Origin: Georgenia satyanarayanai
Lineage (GTDB): Bacteria > Actinomycetota > Actinomycetes > Actinomycetales > Actinomycetaceae
Length of the DNA: 64,000 nt
Direction: 5' to 3'
Assembly (NCBI RefSeq): GCF_023715365.1
Contig: NZ_JAMBNZ010000008.1
Coordinates: 124,001 to 188,000, forward strand
Below, piece after piece: positions 48,997 through 61,879 of this stretch (position 1 is its first letter; each line of letters opens with the position of its first letter). The notes under the pieces are model-generated. The model was not told the origin of the DNA. It made no database searches and saw nothing but the letters and a program-made list of their open reading frames with translations. The position numbers and the translations under genes are program-made.

Positions 48997-50086
48997 TGGA
49001 CTCCTCGGGTTGTGTGGTGGTGGCGATGGTGGTGGTCAAGGCGTCGGTCGAGCCGGCGAAGGCGTCGGTGGCGAGCAGCCAGATGAGCGCGCCGATGATG
49101 GCGGCGACGAGCACGAGCACGGCGACCTTGATGATGGTCACCGCGGGGTTGTGCTCCTGGGGCGCCCGCGTCGCGGGGGCGGGCTGGGCGTCGGGCTCGG
49201 GCGCCGGGTCGCCGGCGCGCAGCGAGCGGCGCGAGGGCGCGGGGCCCGCGGCGGCGTCGGGGCTGGCGCCGGAGACGGCATCGATGGCCACCCACCGGGG
49301 CCGCAGGAGGACGTCGTCCTCGGTCTCCTCCGCACTCTCCGCCGTGTCGGGCTCCGGCAGCGCGGCACGGGCCGCGCGGGCCGGCCCGTCGAGGTTGAGG
49401 GAGAAGGTGGCGCGCTCGGACCAGACCGCCGGTCCGGTGGCCGGCTCCGCGTCTGCCGCAGCTGCGGTGGGCTGGGATCCTGGCGCGTCCGGACGGACGA
49501 CGGGCTGGATGCCGGTGAGCTGGCCCGTGGCGTCCAGCGCCCGAATGCCCTGGGCGGTGCTCGGGGTGCGGACGACCGGTCGCCGGCCGGTCGCGGTGCG
49601 CTCCTGGGGGCGCTCGGCGGTGTCCGGCTGGGGTGCGCGTTCCCGCAGGGAGCGACGGCTGGGGATCCGCGGTTGCTCGGAGCCGGGCCGCGCGCCGCTC
49701 GAGGCGGCGGAGGCGGCCGACGGCGCGCTGACCGGCGACGGCGCGGAGACCGCCGTCGTCCCGCTCGCGGAGGCGGAGGGTGCACTCGGTGCGGACGCGG
49801 GCTGCGGCGTCGCGGCGGCGGACGTCGACGGCGCGGAACCGGCCGACGGCGCCCACTCAGAGGTCGTCATCGGCGGCGGGACCGGGCGCTCGTGGTGCTG
49901 GCCGAGCGGCAGCTCACCGGTGGCGATCGCCTCGAGGCGCGCGGCCTCCTCCGCCTGCTGCCAGCGCAGCTCACGACGGGTCAGCGGCCGGTCGCCACCG
50001 GTCTGCTCGGCGGCGCGGGCGGCGGCACGCTCGGCCTCCCGGCGACGGCGGCGCTCCCCCGCGGGACGGTCCGTCCCCTCAGTCAT
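48986..50086 (-). CDS. Low-complexity single-pass membrane protein between nadD and rsfS
   Basis: A 366-residue protein with a charged N terminus ([17 protein letters not shown]), a long Ser/Ala/Pro-rich disordered middle (about 80-310) and one membrane segment near the C terminus ([22 protein letters not shown]), leaving a short outer tail. ATG at 50086 follows AAGGAGGACGAGCCG and overlaps the nadD stop by eight bases. Actinobacteria often have an uncharacterised gene here; no catalytic domain is visible. Confidence 0.75.
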   Translation of the reverse strand: MTEGTDRPAGERRRRREAERAAARAAEQTGGDRPLTRRELRWQQAEEAARLEAIATGELPLGQHHERPVPPPMTTSEWAPSAGSAPSTSAAATPQPASAPSAPSASASGTTAVSAPSPVSAPSAASAASSGARPGSEQPRIPSRRSLRERAPQPDTAERPQERTATGRRPVVRTPSTAQGIRALDATGQLTGIQPVVRPDAPGSQPTAAAADAEPATGPAVWSERATFSLNLDGPARAARAALPEPDTAESAEETEDDVLLRPRWVAIDAVSGASPDAAAGPAPSRRSLRAGDPAPEPDAQPAPATRAPQEHNPAVTIIKVAVLVLVAAIIGALIWLLATDAFAGSTDALTTTIATTTQPEESSAS

Positions 50087-50735
50087 CGGCTCGTCCTCCT
50101 TCACGGCTGGGCGGCTTCGCACCGGCGCCGGAGGCGACCGGCGACCGGTACAGGTCGTGCTTGTGGATGTACTGCACTACGCCGTCGGGCACGAGGTACC
50201 AGACGGGCATGCCCTCCCGGACCCGGCGGCGGCAGTCGGTGGAGGAGATCGCCATCGCGGGCACCTCCATGAGCGAGACGCCGCTGCTCGGCAGGCCGGT
50301 GTCGTCGAGCTGGTGGCCCGGGCGGTTCACCCCGACAAAGTGGGCCAGGGACCACAGCTCGTCGACGTCCTTCCACGACAGGATCTCCGGCAGCACGTCG
50401 GCACCGGTGATGAAGTACAGCTCTGCGTCCCGGAAGGCGGCCTTGAGGTCGCGCAGCGTGTCGATCGTGTACGTGAGCCCGGGCCGGTCGATGTCCACCC
50501 GCGAGACGGTGAACCGCGGGTTGGACGCCGTCGCGACGACAGTCATGAGGTAGCGGTGCTCCGCGGGGGTGACCTCGCGGTCCTGCTTGAACACCGGCTC
50601 ACCGGTGGGGACGAACAGGACCTCGTCCAGCGAGAACACGTCGGCGACCTCGCTCGCGGCCACCAGGTGGCCGTGGTGGATCGGGTCGAAGGTGCCTCCC
50701 ATGACGCCGATCCGCCGCGCCTGGTGCTGGGTCAT
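50079..50735 (-). CDS. nadD: Nicotinate-nucleotide adenylyltransferase
   Basis: A 218-residue nucleotidyltransferase with [18 protein letters not shown] (the HxGH site) and [23 protein letters not shown] (the SSTxxR motif). It makes nicotinate adenine dinucleotide from NaMN and ATP in NAD synthesis. It lies two bases after the small membrane protein gene and is coupled to the low-complexity protein downstream. Confidence 0.95.
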   Translation of the reverse strand: MTQHQARRIGVMGGTFDPIHHGHLVAASEVADVFSLDEVLFVPTGEPVFKQDREVTPAEHRYLMTVVATASNPRFTVSRVDIDRPGLTYTIDTLRDLKAAFRDAELYFITGADVLPEILSWKDVDELWSLAHFVGVNRPGHQLDDTGLPSSGVSLMEVPAMAISSTDCRRRVREGMPVWYLVPDGVVQYIHKHDLYRSPVASGAGAKPPSREGGRADD

Positions 50736-50737
50736 GC

Positions 50738-50896
50738 TCAGCGGCGGCGCGTGTGCACGTTGCGGTAGGCCAGCGTCACCAGCAGCAGGAGCAGGAGGAT
50801 CGCAAAGGCGATGATCCCGTACATGATCGCCGGCATCGGGAGGTGGTTGGCGTGCTCCTCGGTCTGCTGGGCGAGGTTCACGAGCGAGCTCGTCAT
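50738..50896 (-). CDS. Small single-pass membrane protein
   Basis: A 52-residue protein, [20 protein letters not shown], with one membrane segment ([19 protein letters not shown]) and a basic end VHTRRR. GGAAGGAAGCC precedes the ATG at 50896. Short proteins of this form sit between proA and nadD in many actinobacteria; function unknown. Confidence 0.75.
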   Translation of the reverse strand: MTSSLVNLAQQTEEHANHLPMPAIMYGIIAFAILLLLLLVTLAYRNVHTRRR

Positions 50897-50967
50897 GGGG
50901 TCGGCTTCCTTCCGTCGAGACGTGCTACCCAGTCTCCCACGGTCAGGGAGGTGGGACCGTAGGGACC

Positions 50968-52302
50968 TTACTCGCGCACGTGGCCGTCGCCGACCACGAT
51001 CCACTGGGTGGTGGTGAGCTCCCCCAGGCCCATGGGGCCGCGGGCGTGGAGCTTCTGGGTGGAGATGCCGATCTCCGCGCCCAGGCCGAACTGCCCGCCG
51101 TCGGTGAAGCGGGTGGAGGCGTTGACGATGACGGCGGCGGAGTCGATCTCACGGGTGAAGCGCTCCGAGGCGCGCAGGCTGGTGGTGCAGATCGCCTCGG
51201 TGTGGCCGCTGGACCAGCGGCCGATGTGCTCGATGGCGGCGTCGAGGTCGTCGACGACGCGCACGGCCAGGTCGAGGCTGAGGTACTCGGTGGCCCAGTC
51301 CTCGTCGGTGGCGGGGGTGACCTCCACGCCCTGCGGGGTGAGGGCGGCGGCGTCGTCGTCGGCGTGGATGCGCACGCCGGCCTCCCCGAGCGCGGCGAGC
51401 GCGACCGGGAGAAAGTGCGCGGCGGCGGCGCGGTGGACCAGGAGCGTCTCGGCTGCGTTGCACACCCCGGTGCGCTGGGTCTTGGAGTTGAGCACGATGG
51501 CGAGGGCCTGGGCGACGTCGACGTCCGCGTCGACGTAGACGTGGCAGTTGCCCACGCCGGTCTCGATGACCGGCACGAGGGACTCGCGCACGACGGTGCG
51601 GATGAGGTCGGCGCCCCCGCGCGGGACGAGGACGTCGACGAGCCCGCGGGCGCGCATGAGCTCGACGGCGCCCGCGCGGCCGTGGACGTCGATCGACTGG
51701 ACGAGGTCGGCGGGCAGCCCCTGCGCCTCCAGGGCCTCGCCGAGGACCTCGACGATGACGGCGTTGGAGGAGGCCGCGGCCGAGCCGCCGCGCAGGATGA
51801 CGGCGTTGCCGGACTTCAGGGCCAGGCCGGCGGCGTCGACGGTGACGTTGGGCCGGGCCTCGTAGATCATCCCGACCACGCCCATCGGCACGCGCACCTG
51901 GCGCAGGGTGAGGCCGTTGGGCAGGGTGGAGCCGCGCACCACCTCACCGACGGGGTCCGGGAGGGCGGCGAGCTCGCGCAGGGCCTCGGCGATGGCGGCG
52001 ATGCGCTCGTCGGTGAGGGCGAGGCGGTCGAGGAGGGAGTCCGTCATGCCGCCCGCGCGGCCGCGGTCGAGGTCCTCGGCGTTTGCGGTGACGATCCGTG
52101 CGGACGACGCGACGAGCGCGTCCGCCATCGCGTGCAGGGCGGCGTCCTTGGTCGCGCGGGTGGCGGTGGCGAGCACCCGGGAGGCGGTCTTGGCCGCCCG
52201 TGCGACGTCCTCCACGGCGGCGCGCACGTCCCCGGTCACCGGCGCGGTGGGACCGGGGTCGGCGACAAGGTGGGCGGGCTCGAGCACAGGCGTGTCCGTC
52301 AT
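50968..52302 (-). CDS. proA: Glutamate-5-semialdehyde dehydrogenase
   Basis: A 444-residue enzyme of the aldehyde dehydrogenase fold. The catalytic cysteine lies in [17 protein letters not shown], and [28 protein letters not shown] is a ProA signature. It reduces gamma-glutamyl phosphate to glutamate-5-semialdehyde in proline synthesis. ATG at 52302 follows TGGAGGGC; the longer frame upstream runs into the divergent promoter region and is rejected. proB is not in the window. Confidence 0.95.
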   Translation of the reverse strand: MTDTPVLEPAHLVADPGPTAPVTGDVRAAVEDVARAAKTASRVLATATRATKDAALHAMADALVASSARIVTANAEDLDRGRAGGMTDSLLDRLALTDERIAAIAEALRELAALPDPVGEVVRGSTLPNGLTLRQVRVPMGVVGMIYEARPNVTVDAAGLALKSGNAVILRGGSAAASSNAVIVEVLGEALEAQGLPADLVQSIDVHGRAGAVELMRARGLVDVLVPRGGADLIRTVVRESLVPVIETGVGNCHVYVDADVDVAQALAIVLNSKTQRTGVCNAAETLLVHRAAAAHFLPVALAALGEAGVRIHADDDAAALTPQGVEVTPATDEDWATEYLSLDLAVRVVDDLDAAIEHIGRWSSGHTEAICTTSLRASERFTREIDSAAVIVNASTRFTDGGQFGLGAEIGISTQKLHARGPMGLGELTTTQWIVVGDGHVRE

Positions 52303-52422
52303 GCCCTCCAGGGTAGGCCGGACCACCGACAGCCGGTAGGCGCGTCTCCCGGAGCAGTCACGGCGCCCCTGTGGCGCCCGGGCAGTGACGCCCGTCCCAG
52401 CCGTCGCCGCACGCTGGCGACG

Positions 52423-52428
52423 TACCCT
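52423..52428 (+). promoter_or_regulatory. Leaderless -10 box (TACCCT) for ctaA
   Basis: TACCCT ends six bases before the GTG at 52435, with no ribosome site. Confidence 0.45.
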
Positions 52429-52434
52429 GGTGGG

Positions 52435-53421
52435 GTGACCTCGACCAGTCCCCTGCCCGCGTCGGCCACACCCCCGGCCACCGCCTCCCCCGGACCGTCC
52501 CGCTCCCGCGACGGCCTCGTCGACCGCCTCACCTGGGGGCTGGCCGTCGCCAACCTCGTCGCGCAGATCGGGATCATCGTCACCGGCGGCGCCGTGCGGC
52601 TCACCGGCTCCGGGCTCGGCTGCTCCGAGTGGCCGCTGTGCGAACCGGGCTCCTTCACCCCGACGTTCCACGGCGAGAGCGACCTCCACCAGGCGATCGA
52701 GTTCGGGAACCGGACGCTCACCGGTCTGCTCGGGATCATCGCCCTCGCCCTCGTGTGGGCGGTGTACCGCCGCCAGCCGACCGCCTCGCGGCCCCCGTCG
52801 CTCAAGCGGCTCGCGCTGCTGCCGCTCGCCGGGATCGCCCTCCAGGCGTTCGTCGGTGGCGTCACCGTGTGGGTGGACCTGCACCCCGCGATCGTCGGCT
52901 CGCACATGCTCATCTCGCTGGCCCTGGTCGCGGTCTCGACCTACCTGCTGCTGCGCCTGGCCTCGCCCGATGCGCCCGCCCGGGCCGCGTCCTCCGGCCG
53001 CCTACGCACCGTCGGCGGGCTGGCCGGGCTCGTCGGCGTCGTGCTCCTCGTGCTCGGGGTGGTGACGACGGGCGCCGGGCCGCACTCCGGTGACGAGACC
53101 GAGCCCTACCGCTGGGCGCTGGACCCCGCGTTCATCTCCAGGCTCCACGCGCTGTCGGTGTGGACCTTCGTCGTCCTCGTCGCCGTCGGCCTGGTGCTCG
53201 CCCGCCGCGAGGGCAACACCGCGGCGCTCCGCGCCTGGGGCTGGCTGCTCGCGGCCACGCTGCTGCAGGGAGTCATCGGTTACGTCCAGTACTTCACCGG
53301 CCTGCCCGAGGTCCTCGTCGGACTCCACATGCTCGGCGCGGCGCTCACGGTCGTCGCGATCGTCTACGCCGTCGGCGCCCTCGCCACCCGCACCCCCGCC
53401 CCCCTCCCCGTCCACAGCTGA
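52435..53421 (+). CDS. ctaA: Heme A synthase (COX15/CtaA family)
   Basis: A 328-residue membrane protein with eight hydrophobic segments. [19 protein letters not shown] is the family N-terminal motif with the cysteine pair; heme-ligand histidines are in [34 protein letters not shown] and [11 protein letters not shown]. It oxidises heme O to heme A for aa3-type oxidase. GTG at 52435 is leaderless; the preceding long frame is antisense to proA and spurious. No other cta gene is nearby. Confidence 0.92.
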   Translation: MTSTSPLPASATPPATASPGPSRSRDGLVDRLTWGLAVANLVAQIGIIVTGGAVRLTGSGLGCSEWPLCEPGSFTPTFHGESDLHQAIEFGNRTLTGLLGIIALALVWAVYRRQPTASRPPSLKRLALLPLAGIALQAFVGGVTVWVDLHPAIVGSHMLISLALVAVSTYLLLRLASPDAPARAASSGRLRTVGGLAGLVGVVLLVLGVVTTGAGPHSGDETEPYRWALDPAFISRLHALSVWTFVVLVAVGLVLARREGNTAALRAWGWLLAATLLQGVIGYVQYFTGLPEVLVGLHMLGAALTVVAIVYAVGALATRTPAPLPVHS

Positions 53422-53433
53422 CCCACGGCTCCG

Positions 53434-53529
53434 TCGCCGACAGCCGGATTCCTCGGCCGCCCGACGGGACGGGGAAAGCTCCAGCTGTCGGCGGACGCGG
53501 TGGGAGCGGAGGAATCCGGCTGTCGGCGA
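53434..53529. repeat. Inverted copies of the 17-bp repeat family between ctaA and the NUDIX gene
   Basis: Two perfect 21-bp arms (53434-53454 and 53509-53529, opposite orientation) each contain the GCCGACAGCCGGATTCC unit found at 33495-33579. A diverged third copy lies between them around 53481-53495. The element fills a convergent intergenic gap and could form a large hairpin. Confidence 0.9.
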
Positions 53530-53552
53530 GGGAAGGCGGCAGGGGGCGAGGG

Positions 53553-57153
<3,601 letters not shown>

Positions 57154-57162
57154 GTCACGGCC

Positions 57163-58785
57163 TCACGACCACCGCGCGGGACGCAGCGCGGTGCGGTCGG
57201 CAAGCACCACCGCGAGCGCGCCGAGCAGCGCGGCGCACAGGCCGCCGGCCGCGGCGGCGAGCAGCCCGGACAGCAGCTGGGGCCCCACCGCCCCGAGGAC
57301 GGCGTCGGTGACGAGCCGGCCGGCCAGTCCCCCGGCGGCCGCACCGACCGCGCCCACCGCGATCGTCCGCACGAGCCCGCCGAGCGCTGCGTCGGCACCG
57401 AGGGCACGCCGCAGCGCCCACAGCAGCAGGAGGCCGGCGACGGTCATGCCGATCGACGTGCCCAGCGCGAGGGACCTGAGCGTGGCCGGCCCGTTCCCGC
57501 CGTCGGGCGCGGTCATCTGGACGAGGACCGCCGCGGCGACGCTGACGACGAGCCAGCCGGCCGCCGTCGCCGTCACGGCGGCCCGGCCGCGGTCCAGGGT
57601 GTACAGGCAGCGAGACACGTGGAAGACAAGCCCGTAGCCGACGACGGCCGGGGTCAGCCAGGTGACCGCCGTCGTCATCCCCTCCATCGTGCCGCTGAGG
57701 GAGAAGACGGCCGTGACGCCCGGCGCGACGGCCGCGAGGATGCCCGCACCGACGAAGGACGCGGCGAGCACCGAGCGGGTGGAGCCGACGGCCATGGCCG
57801 CGAAGGCAGCCCGGTCGTGGCCCCCGGAGAGCTCGGCCAGCCGCGGGAAGACGGCAGTGGCCACCGGGACCGCGAGGACGGCGTAGGGCAGGAAGTACAC
57901 CGCGCGGGAGTACTCCCAGATCGTGATCGTGCCCTCCACTCCCCCGGCGCGCGCCAGCACGATGAACACGACGACGCTCACCTGCTGGGCGAGCAGCGCG
58001 CCGATCCCGGCCGCGGCGAGGTTGAGGGCGCGGCGGCCCACGCCGGGCGGGAAGTGGAGCGCGGGACGCAGGCGCACGCCGCTGCGCACGACGGGCACGA
58101 GCAGCGGCAGGCTCATCGCCGCGACGCCCAGGGTGGTGCCCCAGGCGAGCCAGTCGAGCGCGGACTGCGCCAGGCGCTCGGGGTCGTCGGCCATCCCGCC
58201 GGAGAGCATCCCGAAGGCGAGGTAGGCGCCGATGACGACGACGCTGGACAGGAGCGGGGCGATCGCCGGGAGGAGGAAGCGCCGCTGTGCCTGGAGGACG
58301 CCGGTGAGGACGACGCCCACGCCGTACAGCGGGATCTGCAGCGCGAAGATCCGCAGGAAGTAGGTGGCCAGCTGGCGCTGCGTCTCGACGTCGGAGCCGA
58401 CGGAGTCGGGCAGCAGCCCGACGATCGGGCCGGCGAGGACGGCGACGAGGAGCCCGAGCGGCACGAGGACGGCCAGCGTCCACGTGAGCAGCGCCGAGGC
58501 GATGCGATCGACGTCCCCGCGCAGGTGACGGGCGAGCGGGGCGGCGAGCAGCGGGACGACCGCACCAGCGAGCGCACCGCCGGCCGCGACCTCGAACAGG
58601 ACGTTGGGCAGGGTGTTGGCGGTGGAGTAGGCGTTGGCGGTGGCGGAGTCGCCGAGCGTCGCCGACTGGACGAACCACCGGACGAAGCCGACGGCGCGCG
58701 AGAGCACCGTGACGGCCGCCATCATGCCCGCGGCGCCGGCGACCCCGGAGAGGATTCGGCGGCGGCCGGTGACCGGTTCGGTCAC
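57163..58785 (-). CDS. murJ: Lipid II flippase MurJ
   Basis: A 540-residue membrane protein with about 14 hydrophobic segments of the MOP superfamily. TVLSRAVGFVRWFVQSATLGDSATANAYSTANTLPN is the MurJ N terminus, with the conserved SR and LPN motifs, and EYSRAVYFLPYAVLAVPVATAVFPRLAE the central signature. It flips lipid-linked peptidoglycan precursor across the membrane. GTG start at 58785 sits very close to GGGAG, so initiation may be coupled to the upstream gene, 16 bases away. Confidence 0.93.
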   Translation of the reverse strand: MTEPVTGRRRILSGVAGAAGMMAAVTVLSRAVGFVRWFVQSATLGDSATANAYSTANTLPNVLFEVAAGGALAGAVVPLLAAPLARHLRGDVDRIASALLTWTLAVLVPLGLLVAVLAGPIVGLLPDSVGSDVETQRQLATYFLRIFALQIPLYGVGVVLTGVLQAQRRFLLPAIAPLLSSVVVIGAYLAFGMLSGGMADDPERLAQSALDWLAWGTTLGVAAMSLPLLVPVVRSGVRLRPALHFPPGVGRRALNLAAAGIGALLAQQVSVVVFIVLARAGGVEGTITIWEYSRAVYFLPYAVLAVPVATAVFPRLAELSGGHDRAAFAAMAVGSTRSVLAASFVGAGILAAVAPGVTAVFSLSGTMEGMTTAVTWLTPAVVGYGLVFHVSRCLYTLDRGRAAVTATAAGWLVVSVAAAVLVQMTAPDGGNGPATLRSLALGTSIGMTVAGLLLLWALRRALGADAALGGLVRTIAVGAVGAAAGGLAGRLVTDAVLGAVGPQLLSGLLAAAAGGLCAALLGALAVVLADRTALRPARWS

Positions 58786-58801
58786 CTCCCGGCCACCGGG
58801 C

Positions 58802-59623
58802 TCACCGTCGGCCCCACTGGTCCAGGGCGTGGAGGGCCGGGGTCTGGTCGATGACGCGGGAGAAGCTCACGCGCTCGCTGAGCAGCGTGAGCCCGACGAC
58901 AGCGGTCAGCGCACCGCCGCGTAGGGCACGGGACGGGTGCGCGGCCAGCGCGGTGCCCAGAGTGGCGCCCAGGGCGTTGGCGCCCGTGTCGCCGAGCATG
59001 GTGCGCTCGGACAGGTCGTCGCGCAGCCCGGCGGCGGCCGCGCCGAGGGCGGTGGCGGCGACGGGCGCACCCGGCCCACCGGCCAGCGTGGTGACCGCCG
59101 CCGCGGCGCAGGTGACCTTGAGCGCCCGGCCGGGGCGCAGGTCGAAGAGGTTGAGGAGGTTGGCGGTGCCGGCGATGAGCGCGGCGCTCGTGCCGCGGTG
59201 GATGAGGCGCGCGACGGGCCCCGTACCCCGGGCGGGCAGGATCAGCGCAGCGAGCAGCGCGCCGCCGCCGATCCCGGCGATCTTGAGCGCCCCGGTGGTG
59301 ACCTGGCCCGCGCGCAGCGCGCCGAGGTGGCCGCGCAGGCCCTTGACGTGGCGGTCGGCCTCCCGCTCGGTGAGGTCGTCGACAGCGCCGAGCGCGCCCG
59401 CGGCCCCCGCGGCGACGACGGCCGCCGCGCCGGTGCGACCGGAGCCGAGCAGCGCGAGGCTCGTGCCGCCGGCCTGCGCGAGCCCACCGAGGAGGCTCAC
59501 CTGCCGGCCGGCGTAGTTGGTGCGTTGCCAGCGCTCGGCCCCGCCGGGCGGTGTGCCCTCGACTGCCGCGGTCACCGCTCCGGTGGCGGCGACGCCGAGC
59601 AGCGCGGCCCGCAGGCGCCCCAT
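58802..59623 (-). CDS. MraY/WecA-like membrane protein
   Basis: A 273-residue hydrophobic protein with glycosyl transferase family 4 (polyprenyl-phosphate sugar-phosphate transferase) hallmarks: GAVDDLTERE near residue 80, NLLNLFDLRPGRALK near 155 and LGDTGANALGATLG near 215. It is shorter than MraY (about 350) and may have lost membrane helices, so catalysis is uncertain. The start overlaps the steB stop (TGATG). The same gene accompanies steA-steB-murJ in other actinobacteria. Confidence 0.78.
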   Translation of the reverse strand: MGRLRAALLGVAATGAVTAAVEGTPPGGAERWQRTNYAGRQVSLLGGLAQAGGTSLALLGSGRTGAAAVVAAGAAGALGAVDDLTEREADRHVKGLRGHLGALRAGQVTTGALKIAGIGGGALLAALILPARGTGPVARLIHRGTSAALIAGTANLLNLFDLRPGRALKVTCAAAAVTTLAGGPGAPVAATALGAAAAGLRDDLSERTMLGDTGANALGATLGTALAAHPSRALRGGALTAVVGLTLLSERVSFSRVIDQTPALHALDQWGRR

Positions 59624-60660
59624 CAGGTGGCGTCCTCGGTCTCGTCGGCAGCGGCCTCGTCCTGCTCGGGCTCGGGCACGGCCGGCGGGGGCAGGTAGAC
59701 GGCGGGCGGGACGGGCGCGGTGGCCTCGGCTCCGACGCCGTAGTGACCCACCTCCCCGGAGATGTCGACGGCGAGGGCCATCGGCACGCTGAGGCGACCG
59801 GTCAGCTCGCTGACGGAGTCGGTGGTCGTCACGGTCGCGGCGGCCTCGGAGTCGGCGCGCACGGCGCTGACGAGGTCGAGCTCGGTGGCGGCCGAGCCGG
59901 CCACGACGGTGCCCTCACCCGTCGCGGCGATGCCGCGGGCCAGGGCGACCTCCTCGGCCAGCCGCTGCTCACGGGTCTCGACGTCGGCGGGCTGGGGGCT
60001 CTCGCCGGGGCCGGTCGCCTCGCTGCGCGGGGCGACGACGACGGTCGCGTTGGCGGCCTGCTCCGGCTCCTCGGTGACCTCGACGAGCGGGTCGTCGGCG
60101 GAGACGAGGAGCTCGAGGAGCGTCTCGGCGTCGGCCGTGGGTGTGCCGTCGACGTCACCGCGGGTGAGTGCCTGGCCCAGGGCGGTGCCGAGGATGACGC
60201 CGGCGTCGGCGCCGTCCGCGGGCGCGGGGTCGAGGTAGCCGAGGATCTGGCCGGCGAAGCTCGAGCGGAAGGTCGCGGTCGCCGGGTCGGTCCACGCCTC
60301 GGTCACCTGGACCTGACCGGTGACGGTGGCGCCGGCCTGCTCCAGACGCAGGCGCACGTCGGCGACGTCGTCCTCGTCCGCGGCGGGCAGGACGACGACG
60401 GCGACGCTGCGGCCCTCGAGGCGCGAGCCGAGGGTGGCGGGGGCGACCTCGTCGAGGAACTGGTCGCGGTTCTCGCGCTCGACCTCGCTGACCTCGAGCT
60501 CGGTGCGCAGCCGGTCACGGTCCTCGCGCAGCTCCTCGACCTGGCCGGTGAGCTGGTCACCGAGGGGCTGGTTGAGGGGGCCGGCGCCGAGGAGGATGCC
60601 CAGTGCCAGGGCCAGGAAGACGGCGATGAGAGAGACGAGGTGGTAGCGGAAGTCGATCAT
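59623..60660 (-). CDS. steB: SteB/MctB family protein (annotated copper transporter)
   Basis: A 345-residue protein with one N-terminal membrane segment (LVSLIAVFLALALGILLGAG) followed by a coiled coil (about 35-70) and an extracytoplasmic domain. It matches the Rv1698 family, named MctB in mycobacteria and SteB in corynebacteria, where it partners SteA in daughter-cell separation. The C terminus is acidic and proline-rich. It follows steA by seven bases. Confidence 0.88.
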   Translation of the reverse strand: MIDFRYHLVSLIAVFLALALGILLGAGPLNQPLGDQLTGQVEELREDRDRLRTELEVSEVERENRDQFLDEVAPATLGSRLEGRSVAVVVLPAADEDDVADVRLRLEQAGATVTGQVQVTEAWTDPATATFRSSFAGQILGYLDPAPADGADAGVILGTALGQALTRGDVDGTPTADAETLLELLVSADDPLVEVTEEPEQAANATVVVAPRSEATGPGESPQPADVETREQRLAEEVALARGIAATGEGTVVAGSAATELDLVSAVRADSEAAATVTTTDSVSELTGRLSVPMALAVDISGEVGHYGVGAEATAPVPPAVYLPPPAVPEPEQDEAAADETEDAT

Positions 60661-60667
60661 CGTGCTC

Positions 60668-61879
60668 CTACGAGGTGGGCGCGGGCGGGGCGATGCCCAG
60701 CAGGTCCTTGATGGCGGCGAACAGGCCGTCGAGCCGCGCCATGACGATCTGGAACAGCGCCTGGCCGAGCTCGGTGGAGAAGAGCGCCACCCCGATGGCC
60801 AGGAGCCCGGCGAGCGCGAGCAGCACGATCTGCAGCGTCGAGATCCGGGTGCGGTAGAGCTGGGAGACGCCCTTGGCGTCGACGAGCTTGGAGCCCACGC
60901 GCAGGCGCGTGAGGAAGGTCGAGGCCATGCCGGCGCGGCCCTTGTCGAGGAACTCCACGAGGGTGGCGTGGGTGCCGACGGCGACGATGAGCTCGGCGCC
61001 CTTGTCGTCGGCCAGCAGCATGGCGACGTCCTCGCTCGTGCCGGTGGCGGGGAAGACCACGTGGTCCACGCCGAGCTGCTCGACCCGGGCCATGCCGGGC
61101 GCGCGCCCGTCGCGGTAGGCGTGGACGACGATCTCGGCGCCGCAACGCAGGGTGCAGTCGGACACGGAGTCCATGTCCCCGACGATCATGTCCGGCGTGA
61201 GCCCCGCCTCGATGATCGCGTCCGCGCCGCCGTCGACGCCGATGAGGACGGGGCGGTACTCGCGGACGTAGGACCGCAGCATCGCCAGGTCCTCCTTGTA
61301 GTGGTAGCCGCGCACGACGATGAGGACGTGGCGGCCCTCGATGGCCGTGTGCACCTCGGGCACGCCGACGCCGTCGAGGAGGAGGTCGCGCTCCCGGTTG
61401 AGGAAGTCCATCGTGTTCCCGGCGAAGGCCTCGAGCTGGACGGACAGTCCCTCCCGGGCCTCTGCCATGGCCGCGGCGACGCTCTCCTCGGTCTGCTCGG
61501 TGCCCTCGGCCACGAGCACGTCGCCGGAGTAGACGGCGCTGCCGTCCACGCGCACGGGCCGTCCCTCACGCAGCGCCATCACCGAGCCGCCGAGGTCGTC
61601 GACGAGCGGGATGCCCTCCGCGACGATGATCTCCGGGCCGAGGTTGGGGTAGCGCCCGGAGGTGGACTTGGCGGCGTTGAGCACCGCGGCCGGGCGGCAG
61701 GCGACGAGCGCCTCTGCCGAGACACGGTCCAGGTCGAGGTGGTCGATGACGGCCACGTCACCGGGCTGCAGGCGCTTGGTGAGGTTCTTCGTGCGCGGGT
61801 CCACACGCACGGGACCGGTGACACCGGGCCCGGTGTCGGGAGGCGTGCGGCGACGGAAGAGGGGACTCACGCGAGTCAT
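60668..61879 (-). CDS. steA: Cytokinetic ring protein SteA
   Basis: A 403-residue protein with a thiamin-pyrophosphokinase-like core (VLIGVDGGADAIIEAGLTPD, then VGDMDSVSD) and one C-terminal membrane segment (LQIVLLALAGLLAIGVALFS). SteA localises with SteB at the septum and promotes separation in corynebacteria. The start overlaps the recN stop (ATGA). Gene order recN-steA-steB is conserved in actinobacteria. Confidence 0.9.
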   Translation of the reverse strand: MTRVSPLFRRRTPPDTGPGVTGPVRVDPRTKNLTKRLQPGDVAVIDHLDLDRVSAEALVACRPAAVLNAAKSTSGRYPNLGPEIIVAEGIPLVDDLGGSVMALREGRPVRVDGSAVYSGDVLVAEGTEQTEESVAAAMAEAREGLSVQLEAFAGNTMDFLNRERDLLLDGVGVPEVHTAIEGRHVLIVVRGYHYKEDLAMLRSYVREYRPVLIGVDGGADAIIEAGLTPDMIVGDMDSVSDCTLRCGAEIVVHAYRDGRAPGMARVEQLGVDHVVFPATGTSEDVAMLLADDKGAELIVAVGTHATLVEFLDKGRAGMASTFLTRLRVGSKLVDAKGVSQLYRTRISTLQIVLLALAGLLAIGVALFSTELGQALFQIVMARLDGLFAAIKDLLGIAPPAPTS

